A stretch of DNA of 64,000 bases from CAYPAV01 sp964408805 (GTDB taxonomy: Bacteria; Pseudomonadota; Alphaproteobacteria; UBA8366): assembly GCA_964408805.1 (NCBI GenBank), contig CAYPAV010000010.1, positions 1 to 64,000 of the forward strand, in the 5' to 3' direction. Each line of letters starts with the position of its first letter. The first letter of the stretch is position 1. The notes below the pieces were generated by a model. It was not told the DNA's origin, did not search any database, and saw only the letters and a program-made list of their open reading frames with translations. The position numbers were made by a program, and so were the translations under genes. This document shows positions 42,541 to 50,556 of the stretch, piece by piece.

Positions 42541-43315
42541 CGCGCCAAACGGGCTCCCGCTTTTCGATGAAAGCGCCGATGCCTTCCTGGGCGTCATGCG
42601 CCATCATGTTCGATGCCATTACCGAGGCCGTGTCCTTATAGGCATCTTCTATCCCGGTCTCGAGCTGGCGGTAAAAGGTTTCCTTGCCGATCCGGATGGT
42701 GAGCGCCGACTTGGAGGTGATCTTGTCGGTCATCTCCTGGATTGCGGGGTCCAGCCCATCGGCCGGAACGACCCGGTTGATCAGGCCGATTTCGGCGGCC
42801 CGGGCGGCGGAGATGGGATCGCCGAGAACCAGCATTTCCATCGCATGCTTGCGGCTGATATTGCGCGAGAGCGGGACCATGGGCGTGGAGCAGAAGAGGC
42901 CGATATTCACGCCCGGAGTAGCAAACTGCGCGGTATCGACCGCGACCGCGAGATCACAGCTGCCGACCAACTGGGTACCGGCCGCCGTCGCGGTGGCTTG
43001 AACACGCGCGATAACCGGCTGCGGCAGGCGCATGATGGATAGCATCATTCGCGAGCTCGCCGCGAAAGTTTCGTCGAAATAGGTCCGGCCGTGGTTCGCC
43101 ATCATCTGGCGCATATCGTGGCCGGCGCAGAAGGCCGGGCCGATGCCTGTGATCACGACCGCACGGATTGCGGTATCATCGCGGAGGGCGTCGAGTTCGG
43201 CTTGAAAAGCATCGATCAGCTCGCGAGAGAGCGCGTTCCGCGCCTTCGGGCGGTTCATGGTCAGGGTCGCAACCCCGTTTTCGTTCTTGCGCAGCAGTAA
43301 CGGTTCGGCGCTCAT
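42533..43315 (-). CDS. Enoyl-CoA hydratase-like protein, ECHDC3 type
   Basis: 260 residues, crotonase fold. The active-site loops read A-T-A-A-G-T-Q-L-V and A-T-P-G-V-N-I-G-L-F-C-S-T-P. Both hydratase Glu are absent, exactly as in the ECHDC3 subgroup. It is therefore unlikely to hydrate enoyl-CoA; a thioesterase-, lyase- or non-catalytic role is more plausible. It is the first gene of the operon with the CoA-binding protein and metY, hinting at a link with CoA or sulfur metabolism. GGAGGACTG-like sequence precedes the ATG. Confidence 0.88.
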   Translation of the reverse strand: MSAEPLLLRKNENGVATLTMNRPKARNALSRELIDAFQAELDALRDDTAIRAVVITGIGPAFCAGHDMRQMMANHGRTYFDETFAASSRMMLSIMRLPQPVIARVQATATAAGTQLVGSCDLAVAVDTAQFATPGVNIGLFCSTPMVPLSRNISRKHAMEMLVLGDPISAARAAEIGLINRVVPADGLDPAIQEMTDKITSKSALTIRIGKETFYRQLETGIEDAYKDTASVMASNMMAHDAQEGIGAFIEKREPVWRDE

Positions 43316-43375
43316 TCAGTCCTCCGGCACCCGTCGATAACCTGCATATGGGGCAAGGCGCGTCAAGAGAACGCG

Positions 43376-43906
43376 TCAGATCGGTTTCGACTTCGGGTTC
43401 CGTGGGTCCGGCACCGGGTCGGGCCGGACGTAGGGGGGCTTCTGGTGCGGCACCGGCGGCGGGATGATCTCGACGTTGAGATCGCCATGCTCGTCGAGCG
43501 ACTGGCGCGAGAAAAGATGGCGGAGGACCACATTGCCGTTCTGCAGGACCGCGTCCTCCAAGGCATCCTCGATCTTTTCGGCGAGACTGGTGCTCCACGG
43601 CAGTGAGTAGTAGCGGGGGACGATATCGCCGTCGAGCCGGAGCCAGAGGTAAATCGCGACCCCCTCGTGGAAACTGACGTCGAGGATCGTCACCGTATCC
43701 GTCTGCCGCCGCCACCATTCGTATTTCGCCGGCTTCGCCCGGCTGAGAAGCTCGGTCATCTGGATATAGGCGACAGGGATAATGAGGACGGCGAGAGTCA
43801 GGGAAAGCACCCGTACCCAGGTTCGACGCGGCGCCCATATGGCGAGCGAGGCGAGTGTGCCCGCGAGAAGCAAGATGACGACGAAGAGGTAGGTCATGCT
43901 TTCCAT
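43376..43906 (-). CDS. Two-helix membrane protein, third gene of ExbB/ExbD-like operon
   Basis: 176 residues. Two transmembrane helices occupy about 5-24 and 30-52, followed by a folded domain rich in aromatic and beta-forming residues (Y-E-W-W-R-R-Q-T-D-T-V-T-I-L-D-V; I-Y-L-W-L-R-L-D-G-D). A Pro-rich tail (P-P-P-V-P-H-Q-K-P-P) completes it. I do not recognise a family. It begins 6 bases after the ExbD-like gene and is the last gene of the unit, so it probably joins the same complex. ATG 43897 is an alternative start. Confidence 0.65.
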   Translation of the reverse strand: MESMTYLFVVILLLAGTLASLAIWAPRRTWVRVLSLTLAVLIIPVAYIQMTELLSRAKPAKYEWWRRQTDTVTILDVSFHEGVAIYLWLRLDGDIVPRYYSLPWSTSLAEKIEDALEDAVLQNGNVVLRHLFSRQSLDEHGDLNVEIIPPPVPHQKPPYVRPDPVPDPRNPKSKPI

Positions 43907-43912
43907 GGCGCC

Positions 43913-44518
43913 CTACTTTCTCGGCCGGGTCAGGAAACGCCAGGACAGCGTGTTGACGCTGCCGGGAACGAGTTCGCCCGCATCGTCCATCTTGAAACGG
44001 AAGGCCGTCTCTTCCTGGTTATGGCGCCGTAGCTTGATCACCGTCTTCAGTATCTGCTTCGTACTATGCATCGGTATCTTGACGCTGACCACCACGGTAA
44101 CCGGGATGACGAGATTGCTCGGAATCGGCCCGTACATATGGACATTGACGATGTAATCGCCATCCGGGATGCCCCGGCTGTAGGTAATCTCGTAATTCTC
44201 CTTGGTGGCGTCGCCCTCGCTCCCTAGGTCGTCGCGCAAGAGGTTGAAGCTCGGACTTCCGAGGTTCCAAAAGCCGACCGGATGCTCATCCGGTCCCTTG
44301 ACCCAGAGATCGACATCATAGGCCATGTCGGTCGGCCAGTGCATCTCGAAGATTATATTGCCGGGGGGCTTGTGGTCTTCCTGGTGCTCCTGGGTCGGCT
44401 TGATATGCGGCAACAGCATGATGACGATCGCGACGAATCCGATCAGGGTGAGCAGAATGACGTCGCGAAAGATGGTCCCAGTCGAATCGTCCTCGTCAAA
44501 ATCGTCAAGTTCGTACAC
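43913..44518 (-). CDS. ExbD-topology protein with C-terminal beta-sandwich domain
   Basis: 201 residues. An acidic N-terminus (D-D-F-D-E-D-D) leads into one transmembrane helix (about 16-38) that opens I-F-R-D-V-I-L-L-T-L-I. Asp19 sits where ExbD/TolR have their proton-carrying Asp (F-I-D-V-M-L). The rest is not TolR-like. Instead a beta-rich domain has V-D-L-W-V-K-G-P-D and R-G-I-P-D-G-D-Y-I-V-N-V, as in YfaP/DUF2135-type domains. The GTG start at 44518 overlaps the ExbB-like gene by 14 bases. Inference: partner subunit of a proton-driven inner-membrane motor. Confidence 0.68.
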   Translation of the reverse strand: MYELDDFDEDDSTGTIFRDVILLTLIGFVAIVIMLLPHIKPTQEHQEDHKPPGNIIFEMHWPTDMAYDVDLWVKGPDEHPVGFWNLGSPSFNLLRDDLGSEGDATKENYEITYSRGIPDGDYIVNVHMYGPIPSNLVIPVTVVVSVKIPMHSTKQILKTVIKLRRHNQEETAFRFKMDDAGELVPGSVNTLSWRFLTRPRK

Positions 44519-45131
44519 GCGATTCCCCGAGTTCGATAATAGTGTTGATCAAGTTCACCGTGCCGGACGCGAGCATCCGATGATTGATGATGAGCCAGAG
44601 ATAGAGGATCGCACCGATGAGGGTGGTGTTGAGCGCGATCGACATGCCCTGGATCAATGTCGCGACCATCGGGGCCACGGCCTCGGCGCTCGACACCGAT
44701 TTCGGATCGACGCCGGAAAGTGCAATGATGAAGCCGATCACCGTGCCGACGAGTCCCAGGAAGACCAGCGAGTTGGCGGTATGGCGGACCACCGAAATCC
44801 GGTTCGAAAGCTTGAGACGCACCGTCTGCGCGCGGATCGACCGGCTCTCGCCGTCCTTGAGATCGAGTTCGAGAAGGTATTTGCCGGCGCGCGAGTCGGG
44901 ATCGGGGTCGCGGGTCTTCAGGTCGTTCAATTCGACGCTGGTGCGCCACATCTTCACGGCGCACATGACGAGGCCATAGAGAAAGACCAGGAAGATCAAG
45001 AAGCACATCAGGAAGATCGTTCCTTCCATGATGCCGTCGAGCAAACCCTCCATATAGGCGATGAAGGCGAATCCCAGTGCGACCACATTGAACAGCGTGA
45101 ACCGCACGATCAGTAGATATCGGTAATCCAA
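44505..45131 (-). CDS. MotA/TolQ/ExbB proton channel family protein
   Basis: 208 residues. Four hydrophobic segments occur (about 7-25, 32-57, 118-140, 165-185). The family core is L-V-F-L-G-L-V-G-T-V-I-G-F and M-S-I-A-L-N-T-T-L-I-G, with the two conserved Thr of the ion path. The start is a TTG at 45131 with AAAGGAGG 11 bases upstream; an ATG further in would remove helix 1. It heads a three-gene operon with overlapping or near-touching frames. Not next to tonB, tol-pal or flagellar genes, so its task is unknown. Confidence 0.8.
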   Translation of the reverse strand: MDYRYLLIVRFTLFNVVALGFAFIAYMEGLLDGIMEGTIFLMCFLIFLVFLYGLVMCAVKMWRTSVELNDLKTRDPDPDSRAGKYLLELDLKDGESRSIRAQTVRLKLSNRISVVRHTANSLVFLGLVGTVIGFIIALSGVDPKSVSSAEAVAPMVATLIQGMSIALNTTLIGAILYLWLIINHRMLASGTVNLINTIIELGESRVRT

Positions 45132-45249
45132 CTTTCCCGGAGCCTCCTTTTGGTCATCGCCCCAGACCTTACGGTCGGGGCGAGGATATTACTATGGCGC
45201 GCCGCCTCTCTTAACCAGACCGTTCAAGAAGATTTGATCCTGGGGATGG

Positions 45250-45648
45250 CTACCCTCCCGCACCAAGGATCGCGGTGGCTTCGACCTCGACCTTCATTCC
45301 CGGCGTGGCCAGTTTCGATATTTCGATCAGGGCCGAGACCGGGAAGTCGCCAGTGAAGAATTCACGCCGTGCCCGCCACACCTCGTCGCGCTCGCGAATA
45401 TCGGTGACGTAGATCGTCACCCGGACGACATCGTCGATCTGGCCGCCCGCCTTTTCCATCAAGTGTTTGATCTTGGTGAAAATGGCCTTCGTCTGTTCGT
45501 AGACGCCGATCTCGTCGACATCGCCGAAATCGCCGCCGCGCGCCGTCATGCCCGCGATATGGACGTGATCGCCGATGACGAGACAGTTCGACCAGGTTTC
45601 CTCGGGCGGTTCGCCGACGTATTCGCTAATGATCCGTTTCTTTTTCAT
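45250..45648 (-). CDS. RidA family protein (reactive intermediate deaminase-like)
   Basis: 132 residues. It has T-W-S-N-C-L-V-I-G-D, I-A-G-M-T-A-R-G, V-V-R-V-T-I-Y-V-T-D and V-E-V-E-A-T-A-I-L. This matches the Rid7-like/YjgF fold, forming trimers with clefts for imine intermediates. The usual cleft Arg (Arg105 of archetypal RidA) is not obvious near the C-terminus, so deaminase activity is uncertain. The ATG at 45648 begins the conserved part. It is divergent from the vWA gene at 45736. Confidence 0.85.
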   Translation of the reverse strand: MKKKRIISEYVGEPPEETWSNCLVIGDHVHIAGMTARGGDFGDVDEIGVYEQTKAIFTKIKHLMEKAGGQIDDVVRVTIYVTDIRERDEVWRARREFFTGDFPVSALIEISKLATPGMKVEVEATAILGAGG

Positions 45649-45735
45649 ATCTACCTTCCGGCTGTCCGTTCGTCGGGGGAGAGGATAGAATTCCCGCCGG
45701 TTTGCATCCACTCAAAGATAGAAGTTGTTCGAGAT

Positions 45736-46545
45736 ATGGCGAGCTACCGCGTTCTCATGGCGATTGCGGCGTTACTCTTCCTCGTTTGGGGGGCGAGCGC
45801 TTCTGCAAAGGATCGGGCGGTCGATCTCGAACTCGTCCTGGCGGTCGATATCTCGGGCAGCATCGACGAGAAAGAGGCGCTGTTGCAGCGCGAGGGCTAT
45901 ATCAGTGCCATTCTGCACCCCGATATTCTGGCGGCGATCAAGGGCGGGATGCTGCGACGGGTCGCAGTCACCTACGTGGAATGGGCGGGACAATATCAGA
46001 ACGTGCTGGTCGGCTGGTCGTTGCTCGAGGATGCGGCCTCGGCGAAAGCGTTCGCCGAAAAATTAGCGGCTGCGCAAATATTTACCAGTGCTTGGACCTC
46101 GATCAGCGGGGCGATCGACTATGCTCTGCCGTTGTTCGAGAAGAATGGCTATTCCGGCAGCCGGCAGGCGATCGATATATCGGGTGACGGCCCGAACAAC
46201 GAGGGCGACTATGTGGTCGAGGCGCGGGACCGGGCAATCGCCCGCGGCGTCGCCATCAACGGGCTGCCGATCGTGAACAATCGGCCGGGTCTATATGGCT
46301 CGCCGCCGCACAAGGACCTTGACCTCTACTACCGCCATTGCGTGATCGGCGGGCCGGGCGCCTTCATCGTGATCGCCGACACGCACCGCGATTTCGCCCG
46401 CGCGATTCGCAAGAAACTGATCCTTGAGATTGCCGGCCGGACCCCCGCACCCCGTCTTATCAAGGCCTCGCTCCGGAAGCCGCCGCCCTGCGATATCGGT
46501 GAGAAACGGCGGACCAAGCGCTGGGGCTACGAGGACGATTATTGA
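45736..46545 (+). CDS. Exported DUF1194 protein (von Willebrand A-type)
   Basis: 269 residues. A signal peptide (about 1-24, ending A-S-A-K) precedes a vWA-like domain with the MIDAS motif D-I-S-G-S near residue 38, T-S-I-S-G-A-I and S-G-D-G-P-N-N. This is the DUF1194 signature, mostly seen in alphaproteobacteria. The tail carries a Cys and many basic residues. Probably binds a divalent metal and a partner in the periplasm. It is divergent from RidA, and its 3' end converges on a thioesterase gene (13-base gap). Confidence 0.87.
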   Translation: MASYRVLMAIAALLFLVWGASASAKDRAVDLELVLAVDISGSIDEKEALLQREGYISAILHPDILAAIKGGMLRRVAVTYVEWAGQYQNVLVGWSLLEDAASAKAFAEKLAAAQIFTSAWTSISGAIDYALPLFEKNGYSGSRQAIDISGDGPNNEGDYVVEARDRAIARGVAINGLPIVNNRPGLYGSPPHKDLDLYYRHCVIGGPGAFIVIADTHRDFARAIRKKLILEIAGRTPAPRLIKASLRKPPPCDIGEKRRTKRWGYEDDY

Positions 46546-46558
46546 GTTTGATGGGGCG

Positions 46559-46984
46559 TCAGCCGCCGCCGACATTGTTGGTCAGGAAGGTCCCGCGGCC
46601 GCTCGCCAGAAGTTTGCCGTCGGGGTCGTAGACCTCGGCCTCGGCGGTGGTGTAGACCCTGCCCAACTTGATGACGCGCGCCTTTGCGAACATGTCGCAT
46701 TGAATCGCCGCGCGGTGATAATCCACCCGAATATCGATTGTCGGCACCGCCTCGCCGAGTTTCGCCATGATCGCGTAGTCGGCCGCCATATCGATGATCG
46801 TCGCCAGAATGCCGCCATGGGTATAATGGCGGACGGGATGGACCTCCATCTCGGTCCGGTAGGGGATTTTGAAATGGACCTCGTCGTCGGTCAGGTCGGT
46901 TACTTCGACGCCCATCCAGGCATGGAGCGGCCCGCGTATGATGCGCGTCCGCAGTTCTTCGAGAGTGACTTTGTTTTCGGTCAT
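46559..46984 (-). CDS. PaaI/hotdog thioesterase
   Basis: 141 residues, hotdog fold. It has R-H-Y-T-H-G-G-I-L-A-T-I-I-D-M-A, with the H-G-G and Asp of the PaaI/4HBT-II class, and T-I-D-I-R-V-D-Y-H-R. Likely hydrolyses acyl- or aryl-CoA, releasing CoA from dead-end intermediates. It lies 34 bases downstream of the MDR dehydrogenase on the same strand, probably one transcript. A second PaaI-like gene is at 56042. Confidence 0.85.
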   Translation of the reverse strand: MTENKVTLEELRTRIIRGPLHAWMGVEVTDLTDDEVHFKIPYRTEMEVHPVRHYTHGGILATIIDMAADYAIMAKLGEAVPTIDIRVDYHRAAIQCDMFAKARVIKLGRVYTTAEAEVYDPDGKLLASGRGTFLTNNVGGG

Positions 46985-47018
46985 CTGGGGTCCTTGTCCG
47001 AGGCGACGGGGAGAGATC

Positions 47019-48026
47019 TCAGGGTTCGATGATGATTTTGCCGAAGACCTCGCGATCCTCGATCATGCGGACGCCTTCTTTCGCATCCTCGAGCCCCAGG
47101 GTCACGTCGATCACCGGTTTCATCGAGCCGTCCTGGATATAGCTCATGAGATCGGTCAGATCTTCCTTGGTCCAGCTGTTGGAGCCGCAGATCTTCAGTT
47201 CGAAGGTCCAGATGAAGCGGATATCGGTATTCGGATCGTAGCCGGCGGTGGCGCCGCAGGTCAGCAGGCGGCCGCCGCGCTTCATGCATTTGAACGAGTT
47301 GACCCAGGTGTCGCCGCCGGTGAAGTTGACCACGACATCGACGCCGCCATCGAAGGTCCGGCGGTGTGGCTTGCCGTACATCTCTATGATTTCCTTACGG
47401 AAATCCTTGTCGCGGTAATTCAGCACATGATCCGCGCCGATTTCGGTCAAGCGCCGGAGCTTGTCTTCGGTGCTGGCGCAGGCCACGACTTCCATGCCGA
47501 CTTTCTTGCCAAGAAGAACGCAACAGGTCCCGACGCCGCCACTGGCGCCAAGCACGAGCATTTTCTCGCCTGCTTTCACCGCGCCGTTCTCGAACATCAT
47601 GCGATGAGCCGTGCCGTAGGCGACGGGCAGCGAGGCGGCTTCCGCGAAACTGACGCCATCGGGGATGCGGATCAGCTGATGGGCGCGGACGCGGCAAAGT
47701 TCCGCCAAGCCGCCGTCCACGGTCTCGCCCTGCAACCCGCCCTCGACCCGGTTGATGGGATCGACAAGGACCCGCTCGCCGACCGACCAGCCTTCGACGC
47801 CGGGTCCGAGTTCGGCGATTTCGCCGGCGACATCGAGCCCCGGAATCACCGGCAGACCAAGCTTAATTCCCGGCATGCCGTTCCTCGTGAAGACGTCGTG
47901 GTAGTTCAGCGAAGACGCCCTGACGCGGATCAGCGCGTCGCCCGGACCGATTTCGGGATCGCGATAATCGGTTTCGAAGATCAGCTTGTCCTGGCCACCG
48001 TGTTCGTAAAGGACGACCGCTTTCAT
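47019..48026 (-). CDS. Zinc-binding dehydrogenase / NADPH:quinone reductase-like (MDR)
   Basis: 335 residues, medium-chain reductase. The catalytic GroES-like domain starts M-K-A-V-V-L-Y-E-H-G-G and has I-P-G-L-D-V-A-G. The cofactor loop is L-G-A-S-G-G-V-G near residue 155. Residues of the structural zinc loop are lost (L-V-D-P-I-N-R), but an internal C-R-V-R remains, so zinc content is unclear. Substrate unknown. The thioesterase gene follows after 34 bases on the same strand, and a MarR gene lies upstream, possibly its regulator. Confidence 0.87.
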   Translation of the reverse strand: MKAVVLYEHGGQDKLIFETDYRDPEIGPGDALIRVRASSLNYHDVFTRNGMPGIKLGLPVIPGLDVAGEIAELGPGVEGWSVGERVLVDPINRVEGGLQGETVDGGLAELCRVRAHQLIRIPDGVSFAEAASLPVAYGTAHRMMFENGAVKAGEKMLVLGASGGVGTCCVLLGKKVGMEVVACASTEDKLRRLTEIGADHVLNYRDKDFRKEIIEMYGKPHRRTFDGGVDVVVNFTGGDTWVNSFKCMKRGGRLLTCGATAGYDPNTDIRFIWTFELKICGSNSWTKEDLTDLMSYIQDGSMKPVIDVTLGLEDAKEGVRMIEDREVFGKIIIEP

Positions 48027-48153
48027 CGCCGTGCCTGCCTCTCTGCTGGATTGAATCGTAGGCGAATTTAGGTCGGGCGGGGCGATCCGTCCATGCGGCT
48101 TTGGCGGTTAACCCAAAATTTTATCTCCGATCCGCTCCAGGCAACGCGATCAA

Positions 48154-48561
48154 TCAGTTCACGATCGCCTTGAAATCGCCCAGCATGGTATCGACGTAAC
48201 TTAACAATTCTGGCTCGAACTCTTCCGAGATCGATATCAAGGTTCGCCGGCGATCGCGCGGGTCCGTCGCTTTGCTGACGATCCCAAGAACGGTAAGTAT
48301 CGCAACACAACGAATAGCCGTGCTTTTCGAGAGGTCGAGGCTCAGATAAATATCGGAGACCGAAACCATTCGACCGGACATGTTTCCCGATGCGATGAAA
48401 AAAATAATGTCCCACAAAATGATGAATAGGTATTTCTCACGCCTTTTTGATGTAAATCCTTGAAAATCAACCGTCTTACTAGAAAGAATTTGCTCTTGCC
48501 GGGATCTGATCTGCTTGAATTGAGCCAGAAATCTGGCGCGTGTTTCATTCGGAGCCGTCAT
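48154..48561 (-). CDS. MarR-type transcriptional regulator
   Basis: 135 residues. A winged helix-turn-helix is visible: V-S-D-I-Y-L-S-L-D-L-S-K-S-T-A-I-R as recognition region, then L-G-I-V-S-K and the wing D-P-R-D-R-R-R-T-L-I-S-I-S, a classic MarR wing. The N-terminal half (Y-L-F-I-I-L-W-D-I-I-F-F) forms the dimer helix. Base composition is clearly poorer in GC than the neighbouring genes. It lies upstream of the MDR dehydrogenase on the same strand (127-base gap) and may control it. The ATG at 48561 is preferred because the preceding residues are not family-like. Confidence 0.78.
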   Translation of the reverse strand: MTAPNETRARFLAQFKQIRSRQEQILSSKTVDFQGFTSKRREKYLFIILWDIIFFIASGNMSGRMVSVSDIYLSLDLSKSTAIRCVAILTVLGIVSKATDPRDRRRTLISISEEFEPELLSYVDTMLGDFKAIVN

Positions 48562-48591
48562 CTTGGCTCCGACCAAGTATATGAATACCAC

Positions 48592-48832
48592 CCTACGGAT
48601 AGTTTCACCGCACCCCTCCCCAGGTAGCCACGGCGCTCAAACATGAGACGAATTGCTCGGATTATGCCTACACATCGACGGGAATGAGAAAAAAGAAATA
48701 TTGGGTCGCGCTGGATACCTAATTGGTTAATGGTAATATAGTAGGGATCAAGAATTTGTCACGTCTTTGCCAGCTTAATATTCAATGCCGCGACGCAACG
48801 GTCTCCGATCCGTGATCGCACGGAAATTAAGG
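48592..48832 (-). other. AT-rich intergenic region upstream of the MarR gene
   Basis: About 240 bases with many A/T runs (for example around 48680-48760), unlike the GC-rich surroundings. No reading frame is convincing. On the minus strand TATACT at 48576-48581 could be a -10 element for the MarR gene, leaving a very short leader. A 6-base stem TCCGTG/CACGGA with a 4-base loop (48809-48824) lies just after the deacetylase stop, without a U-tract. Confidence 0.35.
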
Positions 48833-49621
48833 CTAGTCGAGCGATCCAGCAAGAGTATCCGCCCGCATGAACCGGGCGCGTTCATGGGATTTAACGAAGT
48901 GCAAAAACCGATCGAGCATCCGTAGCCGACCCGGATGGCCGATCAATTGTACGTGAAGGGTGCCGTGATAGAAGGCGCCGGCGCGGTCCTCGTAAAGCCC
49001 GGTGAACTCCTCCCGCCAAATCGCCTCGACCTGAGCCGCGGCGTGGGGGATGCGGCCGGGCAAGGCGCCGTACAGGAAATACGGGGCGTCGGCCAAGTGC
49101 CAATGGACCGGCAATTCGACGATCGGCAGGGCGGTGCCGTCGCGCGTCAACCGGTAGGGCCGCGAGCGGTCCTGATAGTTGGTCGAGACCTCGACGGCGG
49201 CTTCGAGCATGAGGTCAATCGAGTGTTCCGTGAATTCCCACGACGGCGAACGCCAGGTGCGGGGGCGTTCGCCGATGACGGTTTCCAAGGCATCGATGCC
49301 GCCGACGAGTTCTTCTCGCTCTTCCTCGCGCGACATGCCGACGACCGATTTATGGCCGTGGCCGTGACTGCCGATCTCATGGCCGCGGTCGTGTATGCGG
49401 CGCACCGCGTCGGGATATTTCTCGGCCGTGATCCCCGGCACGAAGAAGGTCGTTACCACGCCATGTGTGTCCAGAAGGTCGAGCAAGGGGGCCAAGCCTT
49501 CGTGGATCGCGTAGGCGCCGTGGGAGAGAAGAACCGGACGATGTTCGCCGGGTTCGATCTTGTTCAGCCAGATCGCCTCGGCGTCGAGACAAATGCCGAA
49601 GACCACGGGGAAAGTCGTCAT
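48833..49621 (-). CDS. Polysaccharide deacetylase family protein
   Basis: 262 residues, NodB-homology fold. Metal site and catalytic motifs are visible: L-D-A-E-A at the first strand, T-T-F-F-V-P-G, the zinc motif S-H-G-H-G-H near residue 84 and R-S-P-S-W. No signal peptide, so cytoplasmic. The cytosolic PuuE/allantoinase-like branch acts on small amides rather than on polysaccharide, which fits better. It lies 15 bases downstream of the haloacetate-dehalogenase-like gene on the same strand. Confidence 0.86.
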   Translation of the reverse strand: MTTFPVVFGICLDAEAIWLNKIEPGEHRPVLLSHGAYAIHEGLAPLLDLLDTHGVVTTFFVPGITAEKYPDAVRRIHDRGHEIGSHGHGHKSVVGMSREEEREELVGGIDALETVIGERPRTWRSPSWEFTEHSIDLMLEAAVEVSTNYQDRSRPYRLTRDGTALPIVELPVHWHLADAPYFLYGALPGRIPHAAAQVEAIWREEFTGLYEDRAGAFYHGTLHVQLIGHPGRLRMLDRFLHFVKSHERARFMRADTLAGSLD

Positions 49622-49636
49622 GTCGGTCTCCCGAAG

Positions 49637-50515
49637 CTAGGGTTTGAAAAAAGCGGCGAGCCGAAGGGCGGTCTCTTCGGCCAGTTCCTCCGCCAGGAAG
49701 TGGCCGCAGGGGAGCCCTTCGCCTTCGACCTTTTCCGCCCAGTCTTGCCAGATCTCGACGACGGCACGTCGCTTGTGCGGGCGGCCGCCCTCTCCCCAAA
49801 GTGCTAGTACGGGACAGGATATCTTGCGGCCGGCCTCGCGGTCGGCGGCGTCGAATTCGCAATCGAGGGTCGCCCCCGCCCTGTAGTCCTCGCAGCAGGC
49901 GTGGATGGCGGCGGGGTCTGCGAAGCAACGAAGATACTCCGCCATCGCTTCCGGCGCGAAGGTGCCGGTGTCGCCGGCCCAGGTGCCGAGGCAGTTCCGC
50001 AGAAAATATTCCGGGTCGGCGCCGATCAGGCGTTCCGGGAAGGGTTTCGGCTGGGCCAGGAAATACCAATGATAGGAACCAAGCGCGGCTCCCTTGGTGA
50101 CCCGCTCGAACTGTTCCAAGGTCGGCACGATATCGAGAACGGCGAGCTTCTCGACCCGTTCCGGGTGATCCAGCGCCAAACGATAGGCGACCCGGCCGCC
50201 CCGGTCGTGACCGGCGAGATTGAAGCGCTCGAAACCGAGCGAGGCCATGACCTCGACCATGTCTCGCGCCATGACCCGCTTCGAATAGTTCATGTGATCG
50301 TCATCGCCTTGGGGTTTTTCGCTGTCGCCGTAGCCCCTCGTATCGGGGCAGACGACGGTGAAGTCCTCGGCCAGGCGGGGTGCGATCTTGTGCCATTTGG
50401 CGTGGGTTTGCGGGAATCCATGCAACAGCAGCAAGGGTGGGCCCGAACCGCCGATACGGAGGTTGATCTCGACGCCGTCCCCGGCGATCCGGCGCGTCGT
50501 GAATCCTTCGAACAT
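49637..50515 (-). CDS. Alpha/beta hydrolase, fluoroacetate/haloacetate dehalogenase type
   Basis: 292 residues. The nucleophile elbow has Asp instead of Ser: G-H-D-R-G-G-R, Asp104. Other residues known from fluoroacetate dehalogenases match in position: Arg105 and Arg108 (carboxylate binding), Asp128 (acid), His149 and Trp150 (Y-H-W, halide pocket), Tyr211 (E-D-Y-R-A-G-A) and His272 (G-H-F-L-A-E-E). It therefore likely hydrolyses 2-haloacids such as haloacetate. The start at 50515 follows GGAGGAAA; the upstream TTG overlaps it. Next downstream is a deacetylase-like gene (15 bases); upstream lies a CoA-transferase. Confidence 0.87.
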   Translation of the reverse strand: MFEGFTTRRIAGDGVEINLRIGGSGPPLLLLHGFPQTHAKWHKIAPRLAEDFTVVCPDTRGYGDSEKPQGDDDHMNYSKRVMARDMVEVMASLGFERFNLAGHDRGGRVAYRLALDHPERVEKLAVLDIVPTLEQFERVTKGAALGSYHWYFLAQPKPFPERLIGADPEYFLRNCLGTWAGDTGTFAPEAMAEYLRCFADPAAIHACCEDYRAGATLDCEFDAADREAGRKISCPVLALWGEGGRPHKRRAVVEIWQDWAEKVEGEGLPCGHFLAEELAEETALRLAAFFKP

Positions 50516-50556
50516 CGTGGTTTCCTCCAAGTCAGAGACTGAGGTTCGACCCGGCG

